Source: Paraburkholderia rhynchosiae
GTDB taxonomy: Bacteria > Pseudomonadota > Gammaproteobacteria > Burkholderiales > Burkholderiaceae
Assembly: GCF_002879865.1 (NCBI RefSeq)
Contig: NZ_PNXY01000013.1
Coordinates: forward strand, 62,001-126,000
Direction: 5' to 3'
DNA: 64,000 nucleotides
Positions 17,587 through 26,963 of this stretch are shown here, in pieces; position 1 is the first letter of the stretch; every line of letters starts with the position of its first letter. The notes under the pieces were generated by a model, which worked only from the letters and a program-made list of their open reading frames with translations, was not told where the DNA came from and ran no database searches. The translations under genes were made by a program, and so were the position numbers.

Positions 17587-18636
17587 TCATTTCCCGCTCG
17601 CATCTGATGCGCGGGACCGGTAGAGCAGCAGATGATCGGTGCTGGATTCGGATAGCCAGACCTCGCCCGGGCGCCCCATCATCTGACGTACGTTCGCGTG
17701 CGCGCGCGGCAGTGGAAACACGTCGAACCGTTCGGCACGCGGATCAAAGCGCACGAGCGCGTTGGCGCTCCATTCACTGAGCCAGACGATATCCTTGTCG
17801 TCGACAAATATTGCGTACGGGTGAGGATCGTTGCCGGGCAGTCGCCATTCGCGCCACTGGTGCGTCACGGGATCAAATACGCCGACTTGTCCCACGTTCC
17901 ACTCGCTGACCCAGACGCGTCCCTTCGAATCGGCCCATACGCGGCGCGCACCTTGGTTCGACGTCGGCGGTTCGATGACCTGCGCCGCACCGCTCGCGGG
18001 GTCGATGCGGCCGAGATAACTTCCGGCCAGCGATGCGAAATACAGGTCACCGCGCGGGGTCACGCAGATGCCGTACGGCCCGGGCCCGCGCGGCGCATCG
18101 AAGACTCGAATGCGGGCGCGTCGCGGATCGAGTTCGCCATAGACGCCGCTTTGTCCGGTAAACCACAGATGCCCTTGTTTGTCGAATACGGCGGTGTTGA
18201 GATTGGCGCCTGGCCGGTCCTTAGGCAGGGGAAAACGCGTGACGTCTAGCGTCCCCGGATCGATGCGCACGATCGCGTTCTGACCGCCGTCAGTTACCCA
18301 CGCAGCGCGATCGGGACCCACGATTACGCCGTGCGGCGCCGATCCGGCGCCGAGCGCAACCTTGTCAATCCTGCCGCTACGCGGGTCCAACCGTCCGACC
18401 GTGCCCTGTGCCTGCGCGGTGTACCACACGGTGCCGTCCTGCGCCGGTGCGACGTCATGCGGCGCGCTGCCGGTCGGAACAGCGAAGCTCTCGAACGACG
18501 GCGGCTGGAGCTGCGCGTGCGCCGGGCCGATGGTGAGTGCAGCGCTCGCCAAAGCAAACGCGAACCACAGTGCCAGACGTGCTTCGAGAATCGTGTTCAC
18601 CGTTGCGACAACCCGTTTCCTCGTGATCGCCAACAT
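17587..18636 (-). CDS. Vgb-like (virginiamycin B lyase-type) beta-propeller, exported
   Basis: A 349-residue secreted propeller. I choose the ATG at 18636 because GGAGGTGAGC lies just upstream and the product then begins with a signal peptide ending at IGPAHAQ. Repeats with the streptogramin-lyase pattern (DGTVWYTAQAQGTVGRLDP, KGRVWVSEWNVGQVGVFDP, DIVWLSEWSANALVRFDP) follow at about 42 residues. True Vgb lyases need a catalytic His/Glu set that I cannot confirm, and most such proteins in proteobacteria have unknown function. Confidence 0.8.
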   Translation of the reverse strand: MLAITRKRVVATVNTILEARLALWFAFALASAALTIGPAHAQLQPPSFESFAVPTGSAPHDVAPAQDGTVWYTAQAQGTVGRLDPRSGRIDKVALGAGSAPHGVIVGPDRAAWVTDGGQNAIVRIDPGTLDVTRFPLPKDRPGANLNTAVFDKQGHLWFTGQSGVYGELDPRRARIRVFDAPRGPGPYGICVTPRGDLYFASLAGSYLGRIDPASGAAQVIEPPTSNQGARRVWADSKGRVWVSEWNVGQVGVFDPVTHQWREWRLPGNDPHPYAIFVDDKDIVWLSEWSANALVRFDPRAERFDVFPLPRAHANVRQMMGRPGEVWLSESSTDHLLLYRSRASDASGK

Positions 18637-19785
18637 GCTCACCTCCGTGTCGCGGATGAGGTTCAAAGGGCGCTGATGGATTCTGATTGTTGCACTTATC
18701 TGTAGCCGTTGCTGCGCCAACTCTGTCCATGCGTGTATGGATGAGAGTCCCGTTGGCCTTGTTGGTGCGACATGCATGCTCAGCCAACTTTTGCAGTTGC
18801 GCCCACAGGGCCGCAATGCGCGTATCCGTTGGGCTGATGAATTGCCGGGGAGGCCAAAAGCGAATGGCTGCTGTACTTTGGCGTTTGTCCGAGCGGAAGC
18901 AGCTACGAACGCGCTGGGGAATTGAGTCGGTCACCCGCCGCTATTGAGGTCGAAAAACCGCATGCCGCCGTGGTAAACACAAAACGCGGTTGCCTGAAAT
19001 CTCGAAATCTTCGTATCGGCCAAACGTTTGCTGTTTCACGCCACGCGGTCCGCAAGCCGCGCTACGGACCACTATGATCCATCAAAGGCGACGCAAAACG
19101 CATGGCGAGCACGAGAGCGTGCAATGTGCTGCATGAAGTATTGTGTTCGGCGCCAAGCCGCCGGTCTACGACGGCCCAGAATTCAGACCCACGAGAAAGT
19201 GCGAGGGTGATTAATTTCGTTCGTAGAAATCTGGCGGCTTCGCCAACCTGGATTCTTGCGGGGCGAACCCATGACCTACATGGGTGATTTTATTTCGAGG
19301 GCTCGGAATGCAATTACTTCGGACTACATGTAATCGAAGGTCGAGGCTCAGGGCACTCGGAGAGATGAAGAACGTAAGCGCAACACGCGGTGATTTACAG
19401 GGCTGTCCAATGGACGGAAAGCCGGACTAATTTCTTACTGAACGCCCAACTCTGCCGGGTAAGTACTGCGCTGATGGAAGGCCCGACAAGTCAACCTTAA
19501 ACGCTCGATCAAGCTTGTTGCTAAGGGAGGTGCCTATCGCAGATGCTTCGAGTCATGCCCCCTCATACCGGTTGATCGCCGCCCCGACCCTTCCGGGCGA
19601 TGCTATTTCGGACTTACGAATTGCGTCCGTCGTGACGCAAAACGGTTCCGTCGTCGTACCGCGGTTGCTTTCGTCTCTCACTCGTCTACCCAGCACGTAT
19701 CTCGTGAACCGCAGGTTGCGTGGCCCTGTTTGCATTAGTCCCGCGCCTGCCTTTATGGTCAAACGCTTTCATCGGGAGAATTGGC
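18637..19785. other. 1.15-kb stretch without supported genes
   Basis: The first about 300 bp is the upstream region of the Vgb-like gene. The rest has lower GC, no open frame with good codon bias, and no recognisable tRNA or repeat. The last about 100 bp should hold the promoter of the gene at 19786. It may be eroded sequence. Confidence 0.5.
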
Positions 19786-20520
19786 ATGCGAATTAACACA
19801 TCTATCTCCGTTGTTGCCGTAGCCCTCGGCCTTAGCGTCGCTTACCCGGCGCTCGCCGGGGAAAATGACGATGACACCGGGGCACGCTGCACGCTGCCGC
19901 AAGGGACGGTCTCGTTGGTCGAGAAGCAGCTTTTCACTGTCGTCAACCTGAGTGACGCCAACGGAGGCATTTTCAAACCGAACCGGATGTGGGCGGCAAT
20001 CGTGGACCGTGAGGGCCATCTCTGTTCCGTGATCAAGACGGGAGACGCATGGCCGGGCAGCCGTGCAATCGCCATTGCAAAAGCGTACACGGCGAATGGC
20101 TTTAGCAATGATGCGCTCGCGCTCTCAACCGCCAACCTGTACGCGGCGACGCAGCCCGGTGGATCGCTCTACGGGCTTAACAATTCCAACCCGTTCAATC
20201 CTCGTTTCCTCGAACGGGGCACCGGAATCGGCCATACAGTCGGCGGCGTCATCACGTTCGGCGGAGGGGTCGCACTCTACGCCGGCGGCAAGGTCATCGG
20301 CGGCCTGGGGGTGAGTGGCGACAGCGCGTGCGCCGATCACGCCATCGCGTATCGAATGCGCAAGCTCGCCGGTCTCGGCACAGTCCCGAAGGGCCAGGGG
20401 CCGAACAACACCGACAACATCGTCTACGCTGCAAGCTCGTCACCGATGGGCTTCGAGCACCCGCATTGCTTTCCGAGCGACCTGAGTGCGAGCGCTATTG
20501 AGAACGTTGGCGGCCGATAA
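19786..20520 (+). CDS. Exported GlcG/HbpS-family protein (heme-binding-like)
   Basis: A 244-residue protein with a signal peptide (cleavage near YPALAGEN), started at 19786 after CGGGAGAA. The mature part shows the GlcG/HbpS fold signature: WAAIVDREGHLCSVIKTGD, SRAIAIAKAYTANGFS, then GGVITFGGGVALYAGGKVIGGLGVSGDSACADH. Some members bind heme or protect against oxidative stress; others are of unknown role. It is monocistronic. Confidence 0.82.
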   Translation: MRINTSISVVAVALGLSVAYPALAGENDDDTGARCTLPQGTVSLVEKQLFTVVNLSDANGGIFKPNRMWAAIVDREGHLCSVIKTGDAWPGSRAIAIAKAYTANGFSNDALALSTANLYAATQPGGSLYGLNNSNPFNPRFLERGTGIGHTVGGVITFGGGVALYAGGKVIGGLGVSGDSACADHAIAYRMRKLAGLGTVPKGQGPNNTDNIVYAASSSPMGFEHPHCFPSDLSASAIENVGGR

Positions 20521-20698
20521 TGGACGACGCGTGACTACCCGCTAGTGAAGAGGTAGGGCGGATACAAGGAGGCCGGCGGTGAATGGACGATTAGTGTCTG
20601 CACCACATGTCCTGGCCTACAATGGTTAGTCGGGGTGTTGCACGCCGCCCGGTCTTCGTCAGTAGCAGCACGTGCAAGATTTGTGCTGGAGGGATGCC

Positions 20699-20863
20699 AT
20701 GCCGACTTACCAATATCGTTGCGAAAAGTGCCATGAGACTTTCGAACGCGTTGAACATCTCGCAGAGCATGAAGCCGCCCATCCGCAATGCCCCAAGTGC
20801 GGAAGCGAAGAGGTTCAGCACGTACTCACGCAATTTGTCGCAAAGACGTCGAGAAAGAGTTGA
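20699..20863 (+). CDS. FmdB-type zinc ribbon protein, 54 aa
   Basis: A small protein starting MPTYQYRCEKC and continuing to CPKCGSEEV. Two CxxC pairs form a zinc ribbon of the FmdB (putative regulatory protein) family. The start at 20699 is set by CTGGAGGG and by the family's conserved MPTYxY opening. The family is common and poorly understood. It is close in length to other members, though the Cys-Cys spacing (about 27) is slightly long. Confidence 0.85.
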   Translation: MPTYQYRCEKCHETFERVEHLAEHEAAHPQCPKCGSEEVQHVLTQFVAKTSRKS

Positions 20864-21137
20864 GATCTGCCCACATCATTCGCTTTTTTGGTGCGGTGAC
20901 ACTTCCCCAAACGAATGACGTCTGCGCGGCGCGTGTATTGCTGCGTGCAAGACTTGTGCGCTAGTTGCTGTAGTGTGACCGGGTTCGGCTATCTACGGGT
21001 GTTCGCCCACGCCGTCGCATGGATACACGGACGTCAGATACGCGCAGATAGCGGGGCGGGCTTAAAAAAGTCGAGGCTTTTCACGCCTGGTTCTTGTCAT
21101 AGCAGGCGTGATTGCTTCTGCGCATCGCCAATCGACT

Positions 21138-22274
21138 ATGGACGACGCGGCACGCGATTTGTTAGTTCCACTCCGAGCCGGACTTGAGTACGCTGACATC
21201 GTTCGACGTGAGCGCGGTCGCTGGCTGGACGCCTTCGGCTTCGGCCCGATCGAGACGCCGTCTCGCGTGGTGCGCTCCTGGCCCGGGGCGGAGCTTCGCG
21301 CGTATGGAGAGACGGGCCAGGTTTCACAGCCCTCATCCGCCGCGGCTCTGCTCATCGTCCCGGCACCAATCAAGCAGGCCTATATCTGGGATCTCGCTCC
21401 CGAGGTGAGCGTGGTGCGCCGCGCACTTGAGGCAGGTCTGCGGGTTTATCTCATTCGCTGGAAGGAGCTGAAGCGCGACGCCGCTGAACAGGATGACGGG
21501 CTAGCCGCCTACGCTGACAGCTTGATCGCGCAGAGTCTCGAAGCGATCGGTGCTGATGGGGGGCGTCGGGCGACCGTCCCGGTCGTGCTGGTGGGGCATT
21601 CATTGGGCGGCACACTTGCGGCAATTTTCACCGCTCTGCATCCGGAGACCGTGCGGGCCCTCGTCATCCTTGAAGCACCTGTCTGTTTCGCTGGGTCTGC
21701 CGCCGGCGCTTTCGCGCCTCTGGCGCAATGGGCACCGCCTGCCGACGCGATCGTCGCCGCACTGGGCGGCCAGGTGCCCGGTTCGTTTCTCAATCTCGTC
21801 TGCACGTCCGCGGCACCTGACGAATTTCAGTGGGAACGTTGGCAGGACGTCGCGCTAAGCTCTTCTGATCCATTGGCCCTATGGCTGCACCTTAGGGTGG
21901 AGCGCTGGACGCACGACGAGTTCGCATTGCCAGGCCGGCTCTTCGCGGAGGTGGTCGAATATCTATATCGCGAGGATCGGTTCTCGCGCGGAACGTTGAA
22001 CATCGACGGCCGCTTGGCCGCGCCGGCTCACATCAGCGTGCCGGTGTTGGCCGTATTCAATCCGCGCAGCCGCATCGTACCGGCGGTATCCATCGTGCCG
22101 TTCATCGGCGCTTTGGCGATGCACACCGACGCCCAGGCGCTGCGCTACGAGGGCGACACCGGCGTTGCATTACAGCATGTGGGTGTCCTCGTTGGCCGCA
22201 ACGCCCATCTCAGGCTGTGGCCGGTGATCCTGGACTGGATCCGGCAGCACTGCCAACGCACCGCAGAGAGGTGA
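21138..22274 (+). CDS. Alpha/beta hydrolase related to PHA synthases (Ser nucleophile)
   Basis: A 378-residue hydrolase resembling PhaC-type polyhydroxyalkanoate synthases in LLIVPAPIKQAYIWDLAPEVSVVRRALEAGLRVYLIRWKE-like order of elements: substrate core, long helix, then the nucleophile elbow GHSLGG (about 155). PHA synthases use Cys in a GxCxG elbow, whereas this protein has Ser, as in lipases and depolymerases. A candidate catalytic His is in LQHVGVLVG near the C-terminus. Two starts are possible, ATG 21138 (used) and GTG 21108; neither has a strong ribosome site. It may be a depolymerase or esterase rather than a polymerase. Confidence 0.7.
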   Translation: MDDAARDLLVPLRAGLEYADIVRRERGRWLDAFGFGPIETPSRVVRSWPGAELRAYGETGQVSQPSSAAALLIVPAPIKQAYIWDLAPEVSVVRRALEAGLRVYLIRWKELKRDAAEQDDGLAAYADSLIAQSLEAIGADGGRRATVPVVLVGHSLGGTLAAIFTALHPETVRALVILEAPVCFAGSAAGAFAPLAQWAPPADAIVAALGGQVPGSFLNLVCTSAAPDEFQWERWQDVALSSSDPLALWLHLRVERWTHDEFALPGRLFAEVVEYLYREDRFSRGTLNIDGRLAAPAHISVPVLAVFNPRSRIVPAVSIVPFIGALAMHTDAQALRYEGDTGVALQHVGVLVGRNAHLRLWPVILDWIRQHCQRTAER

Positions 22275-22590
22275 AACGCTGTTCAAGGTGACGGCTCAAT
22301 GCGGCCAGTTGTGGACGTCGGCGGGCGCTATCGGACAGACATTCGAATGTCGCCTGCACCGGTTGAATCCGCCCGAGGCAGCGGACATTCGCGCCGATTC
22401 CGTGTCCGGAGGTTTGTTGGCCTTGCCACACAATCCGGATCGTGGGCAAAGGCTGGCCGGGACCGTCATCCGGATGTGTGCACCCATGCGCAGACGGATC
22501 GTCCGCTCCCTGAGCCTGATTGTCCGGACATGTCGGACGCATGTTCTGGACGCGCCTTCAACTCGTCCCCGGCGTGACACCTGTCCAATT
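22275..22590. other. Intergenic region between convergent genes
   Basis: About 315 bp with no supported gene, between the hydrolase and the LysR gene. It contains several GTCCGGA/TCCGGAC-like words that give it local self-similarity but no clear repeat unit. Confidence 0.4.
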
Positions 22591-23502
22591 TCAGTCATCC
22601 CGATCCCATGGGGGCGCCCCGCCGAATGCATCGACCAGGAAATCGATCATTACACGCACTCTGGCGCTCAGGTGTCGACGGCTCGGGTACATGGCGAGTA
22701 TGTCGATCTCAGGCAGACGATACTCAGGCAACACGTGAACGAGCGTGCCGGCACGTAGGTCGTTGCCGATCAGGAAAGTGGGTTGCCAGATCACCCCTTG
22801 CCCGGCGAGTGCTGCTGCGCGCGCCGTATCGCCGTTATTCGTATGCATGTGACAGTCGACCTTCACCGTGTGAGTCTTGCCGCCACCATCGATCAGTTGC
22901 CACTCATCGCCGGTGGCTGCATAGGTGTACCCGATGCAGCAATGTTGCATCAGGTCCGCTGGCGCTGTCGGCACTCCCGCGCGAGCCAGGTAGTCCGGCG
23001 ACGCGCAGAGAATGTTTTGCGATGTCGCCAGCTTGCGGGCTGCATGGTTCGAGGAGCCGGCTCGCGAAATGCGGATGGCGAGATCGTAACCTTCATCGAC
23101 GATATCGACGACACGGTCAATCAGCCCAACGTCGAGTTCGATGCCAGGATATTTGCACATGAACTCCGGCCATAGCGGCGCAAGATACAGAATGCCGAAG
23201 CTCACGGGCGCATTGATTCGCAGGCGTCCGCGTGGTTCGACCGACGCGGATGACACAAGCCCCTCAGTCTCAGCGACATCGTCGAGAATGGACTTGCAGC
23301 GGGCGTAAAGCGTCTCGCCGCCCTCGGTCAGAGACAGCGTACGTGACGTGCGATTCAGCAGGCGCGTGCCAAGGTGCGCTTCCAGTTCATTCACATACCG
23401 GGTCACGTTGGCGGGCGACGTGCCGAGCACATCCGCGGCGCGCGCGAAGCCACCACGGCTCACCACCGTCACGAAAACCTCGAAGGCGCGCAAGCGGTCC
23501 AT
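22591..23502 (-). CDS. LysR-family transcriptional regulator
   Basis: A 303-residue LysR regulator of the CrgA/DmlR-like group. The N-terminal winged helix (MDRLRAFEVFVTVVSRGGFARAADVLGTSPANVTRYVNELE) is followed by the substrate-binding domain with the VRINAPVSFG-like start (RLRINAPVSFGILYLAPL). A strong ribosome site (AGGAGG) precedes the ATG. It is divergent from an SDR gene 135 bp away, its probable target. Confidence 0.9.
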   Translation of the reverse strand: MDRLRAFEVFVTVVSRGGFARAADVLGTSPANVTRYVNELEAHLGTRLLNRTSRTLSLTEGGETLYARCKSILDDVAETEGLVSSASVEPRGRLRINAPVSFGILYLAPLWPEFMCKYPGIELDVGLIDRVVDIVDEGYDLAIRISRAGSSNHAARKLATSQNILCASPDYLARAGVPTAPADLMQHCCIGYTYAATGDEWQLIDGGGKTHTVKVDCHMHTNNGDTARAAALAGQGVIWQPTFLIGNDLRAGTLVHVLPEYRLPEIDILAMYPSRRHLSARVRVMIDFLVDAFGGAPPWDRDD

Positions 23503-23637
23503 CCGAACCTCCTATCATTCACAAAAGCTGACTGATACGACCATTTTTTTGGCCTTTCCGCCATCAGGACTGAAGCTTATAGTGCTTCCACAGGCCAAGG
23601 CATAGGGCACTGGCTAACACATCAGGAGAGAGAGAAC

Positions 23638-24402
23638 ATGCAACGCTTGACCGGAAAAGTCGCTATCGTGACAGGTGCCAGTGCAGGCATTGGCCGCGCT
23701 ACTGCAAAGCTGTTCGCGAAGGAGGGCGCCAAGGTGGTCATTGCGGCCCGTCGCGCGGCGGAACTCGAAACGCTCGCCGCGGAGATCGCGAGCGAAGGCG
23801 GCGAAGCCGCGTATCTGGCGGGCGACGTGCAATCGGAGGACTTCGCGAAGGCGCTGGTGGAACTTGCAGTCGGCCGCTTCGGCCGTCTGGACATCGCCTA
23901 CAACAACGCCGGTACGCTCGGCGAGATGGGCCCGAGCACCGGCATTTCCGAAGCCGGCTGGAACGCCGCGCTTGCGACCAATCTGACCAGTGCGTTCCTC
24001 GGAGCGAAGCACCAGATACCTGAAATGCTGAAGCAAGGTGGCGGATCGATCATCTTCACGTCGACGTTCGTCGGTTACTCGTTCGCGTTTCCCGGTACTG
24101 CGGCTTACGCGGCGAGCAAGGCCGGGCTGATCGGTCTGACGCAGGCGCTCGCCGCCGAGTACGGCGCGCAAGGCGTGCGCGTCAACGCGGTGTTGCCGGG
24201 CGCCGTCGACACGGAGATGTATCGCGGCATGAACGGCAGCGATGAATCGCAGGCATTCGTGACCGGCCTGCATGCGCTCAAGCGCGTCGCCAAGCCAGAA
24301 GAACTGGCGCGTTCGGTGCTCTATCTCGCGTCGGACGATTCGTCCTTCGTGACCGGCACCGCCTCACTGGTCGATGGTGGCGCATCGATTACACGTACGT
24401 GA
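23638..24402 (+). CDS. SDR family oxidoreductase
   Basis: Classical short-chain dehydrogenase of 254 aa. TGASAGIG cofactor loop (about 12), NNAG (about 97), catalytic Ser in TSTFVG, YAASKAG (Tyr/Lys) and the C-terminal SDDSSFVTGTASLVDGG. The Arg after the first strand (AARRAAELE) suggests NADP. It is divergent from the LysR gene, and a broken second SDR follows 73 bp downstream. The substrate is unknown. Confidence 0.9.
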   Translation: MQRLTGKVAIVTGASAGIGRATAKLFAKEGAKVVIAARRAAELETLAAEIASEGGEAAYLAGDVQSEDFAKALVELAVGRFGRLDIAYNNAGTLGEMGPSTGISEAGWNAALATNLTSAFLGAKHQIPEMLKQGGGSIIFTSTFVGYSFAFPGTAAYAASKAGLIGLTQALAAEYGAQGVRVNAVLPGAVDTEMYRGMNGSDESQAFVTGLHALKRVAKPEELARSVLYLASDDSSFVTGTASLVDGGASITRT

Positions 24403-24475
24403 ACCTCCTGGCGGCATCCGGCGTTCAAGCCCCGATGCCGTCGTCATTACTTCATCCATAGAAAGGAAATCACTC

Positions 24476-24673
24476 GTGCACTTGAATCCCACAGGCAAAC
24501 TCGCACCGGTGAGCGGCAGCACAGCCGGCATCGGTTAGGCTATCGCCAGCACGTTGGCGCAGGAAGGCGCTCGTGTGATCGTGAACGGCCGCTCGCAGTC
24601 ATCCGTGGATGACGTGGTCGCACAACTGAAAGCCGAGACGGGCACCGACGCGCAGGGATTTGCGGGCGACCTC
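24476..24673 (+). pseudogene. SDR gene fragment with in-frame stop
   Basis: GTG at 24476 after a GAAAGGAAAT ribosome site begins an SDR N-terminus: LNPTGKLAPVSGSTAGIG followed by TAG (24536-24538) where a Leu or Arg codon is expected, then in frame AIASTLAQEGARVIVNGR and QLKAETGTDAQGFAGDL. Similarity ends at about 24673 and the remaining two thirds of an SDR are missing. It is therefore a truncated pseudogene and probably a former partner in the LysR/SDR operon. Confidence 0.8.
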
Positions 24674-25001
24674 CCGTGCTGCGTGATTAAGCGAATGCCC
24701 GTTGTACCTCGGAAGCTGCCCTTGATTTCGCGTTGAGCCGAAGGGCCGAAGAGGGTCGCGTGACGAAGTTCGCACCGCAGTCGCCGCAGTGGCGCGGCGG
24801 AAAACTGTGGATTTCGGCAACCGGGTAGGCAGCCGTCAGGTTGTGGTGACTGGGATCACCCTTTTATTTGAACTTTGTCGGTCTCTTTAGGGGCGGTTCC
24901 GAAGCACACGAACCCGCCTCACCATCCCCTAAGATGAACAGTTGCGATCGGCTGGAGCGGGCGTCGCCATGCCGTCATGGTCGCGCCCACCGTACCTCGC
25001 A
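24674..25001. other. Region downstream of SDR pseudogene
   Basis: About 330 bp with no supported gene. The abrupt end of SDR similarity at its left edge marks a deletion or insertion junction. I see no terminal inverted repeat or transposase signature. Confidence 0.4.
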
Positions 25002-25238
25002 TTACTGCGACTCTTGTGGCTTCTGATGCTTGCGGTGCTTGTGCGAACCATGATGGCTCGGGCGGGTACTGGTCGGTCCCGACGTGTTGTCTCCTCCGGC
25101 AGTCGGGGCCGCCGTCGCCGCGCCGTGCGCATTGCCGCCGCCTGATCCGCCGTTGCCGTTCCCGCCCGCTTGCGCACTCGCTGTGCCAGAAACGGCCAAT
25201 GCGGCCAGCAGTACAAGCATCGATTGAATGCCTCGCAT
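25002..25238 (-). CDS. Small secreted Gly/His-rich protein, 78 aa
   Basis: The ATG at 25238 follows an AGGAGC ribosome site. A signal peptide (MRGIQSMLVLLAALAVSGTASA) leads a low-complexity mature part: Gly/Asn-rich (GGNGNGGSGGGNAHG), then Thr/Gly, and a basic His-rich tail (HHGSHKHRKHQK). The tail could bind metal. It is divergent from the lipoprotein gene at 25486. No family recognised. Confidence 0.6.
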   Translation of the reverse strand: MRGIQSMLVLLAALAVSGTASAQAGGNGNGGSGGGNAHGAATAAPTAGGDNTSGPTSTRPSHHGSHKHRKHQKPQESQ

Positions 25239-25485
25239 GTTTTGCTCCTGTAGTTGACCCCTCGCTCGGACGAAGCGGCCGTCACCGCGCCGCAGACGCA
25301 TGAGAGCATATGCAATGCCTGAAAGGGGCGCGAGGCAGTCTGGCGCCGACATCGCTTCTCGCGATCTTTTGTGCCCCAGATAACAGTTAGCGCGGACGCA
25401 GCGTGTGAAGATCCGTTGCACGAATCGCTGACGCGGTGTACGCAGCGACATTCAAAAACGATAAGCGCGATACGGGGACATCGAC

Positions 25486-26595
25486 ATGAAAAAACATCCA
25501 GGCTTACTCTTCGCCCTGCTGCTCGCGGGCTGTGGTGGCGGCGGAGGCGGCAGCAGCGCCAGCACGTCATCAGCAGCACCTGCGTCCACCAGTCCCAAGG
25601 CATGTACAGATGGCCCGTACACGACGGACGCTGCAAAAGTTTGCACCGACGCAAGCGGCAATCTCGTCACGGCATATGTCTATGTGCAGCCGAACACGGT
25701 CATTCCGGACGGCACGGTCATCACCGCGGATACCACGTGGCAGGCGAGCGGCTCTCCCTATTTTCTCGCCGGCACGGTGCGGGTCGCGCCGGGCGTCACG
25801 TTAACAATCCCCGACAATACGGTCGTGGAGACGTACCGCTCCGTACCCTGTACGGCCGACTGCGTGGGTACGATTCCGACAAAAGGGATCATCAACGTGG
25901 CGGGCACGCTCAACGTGGGAAGCCAGGGTCCGGTTCAACTGCTGGGCGTGACGGCTGCCAACACCTCGTTGACGCAAGACGCGGGTGGCGGTGTGGTCAG
26001 CATCACGCATACGGTCTTGCAAGACGCATTCGTGCAGATCAGCGACGTCGCGCCGTTCTCGATGACATACAGCCAGGCTACGCATCTGAACGTGACGCCG
26101 ATCGTTCGCAACGGCGTGACCACCTTCGAACCCGGCACGAACGGCTACCCGCGCTTAAGCAGGTCCGCGACCGTGACGGGCAATACGTTCGTCGACTCCG
26201 CAGCCTTCGCTTTTGATCCGTCGGTCTTCGTGCAAAACAACCTGTTCATCAACATGGTCGACCCACTCGTGTTGATCGACGCGTTCCCGGCCGCTGGACA
26301 GCCGCCCAGCGGCATCGCGCAACGGAACTCGTTTCTCTTCAAGAAGGATTCACCGAATTTGAATCGCATCGTGATCGAGTCTCACGGCACTTACAACGCT
26401 TCCACGGTTCATTCGCTCCACTTCTCGAATAACTTCTGGGGCGTGACGGATAACACGACCATCCAGTCGCGCGTGCTGGACAGCACCGACACGGCCAACC
26501 CGCGGCTGCCCAACGTGATCCTCTACGCACCGCCGCTGCAGACTCCCGATCCCGCCACGCCGGCGGACCCGCAGAGCGCCACGCCGAATGTGTAA
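25486..26595 (+). CDS. Lipoprotein with beta-helix-like repeats
   Basis: A 369-residue protein with a lipobox signal (LLFALLLAGC, Cys at about 16) followed by a Gly/Ser-rich linker. The mature part has repeated short hydrophobic strands and turns (FLAGTVRVAPGVTLTIPDNTVVETY, GIINVAGTLNVGSQGPVQLLGV, NTFVDSAAFAFDPSVFVQNNLF), consistent with a right-handed parallel beta-helix. Probably outer-membrane anchored. The function is unknown; the fold is shared by polysaccharide lyases and adhesins but no catalytic motif is visible. Confidence 0.75.
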   Translation: MKKHPGLLFALLLAGCGGGGGGSSASTSSAAPASTSPKACTDGPYTTDAAKVCTDASGNLVTAYVYVQPNTVIPDGTVITADTTWQASGSPYFLAGTVRVAPGVTLTIPDNTVVETYRSVPCTADCVGTIPTKGIINVAGTLNVGSQGPVQLLGVTAANTSLTQDAGGGVVSITHTVLQDAFVQISDVAPFSMTYSQATHLNVTPIVRNGVTTFEPGTNGYPRLSRSATVTGNTFVDSAAFAFDPSVFVQNNLFINMVDPLVLIDAFPAAGQPPSGIAQRNSFLFKKDSPNLNRIVIESHGTYNASTVHSLHFSNNFWGVTDNTTIQSRVLDSTDTANPRLPNVILYAPPLQTPDPATPADPQSATPNV

Positions 26596-26619
26596 GCACT
26601 GAGACAGCGCGATCGGCGT

Positions 26620-26647
26620 TGGGCGGTGCCGAGCGCAGCACCGCCCA
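26620..26647 (+). terminator. Hairpin after lipoprotein gene
   Basis: TGGGCGGTGC (26620-26629) and GCACCGCCCA (26638-26647) form a perfect 10-bp GC-rich stem with an 8-nt loop, 25 bp after the lipoprotein stop. No T-tract follows. Probable transcript end or 3' stabiliser between convergent genes. Confidence 0.5.
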
Positions 26648-26700
26648 CTCGTCCAGATGGCTCACTGGCGCGGCGCGTAACGCCGCGCACACCACAGCCT

Positions 26701-26937
26701 CTACGTAGGCCCTGACCCGTCATTCGGAACATGACGCTCCTCGCCCGAAATAGCCGCACCGGTGAGATCGTTGCGCAAGTCGCCATGTTGCCACGTGCAC
26801 GCATGGTCGTCCGGCAAGCAATCACTCTTGCTGAGCGGGAGTAGCATCGGAATCGCCTTGTACGAGGGCGTGCCGCTGCGGGCATCGCAGTCGTGCAACG
26901 CGACGAGCCCGTTCGCATCGGGATAGTAAGCAGCCAT
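26701..26937 (-). CDS. Small hypothetical protein, 78 aa
   Basis: Not recognised. Codon use is GC3-rich and protein-like, with four Cys-containing spots (HDCDARSG, KSDCLPDDHACTW). It has no signal peptide, and no clear ribosome site is seen before the ATG at 26937. It is 26 bp upstream of the end of nothing else on that strand; the GST gene lies on its upstream side and could be co-transcribed with it. Confidence 0.45.
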   Translation of the reverse strand: MAAYYPDANGLVALHDCDARSGTPSYKAIPMLLPLSKSDCLPDDHACTWQHGDLRNDLTGAAISGEERHVPNDGSGPT

Positions 26938-26963
26938 TGAGCTGCGCGGGACGGGACACCAGT

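Noticed and set aside
18950-19780. Possible tRNA or small RNA gene in the long gene-free stretch
   Set aside because: I found no cloverleaf, T-loop sequence or terminator that would support one.
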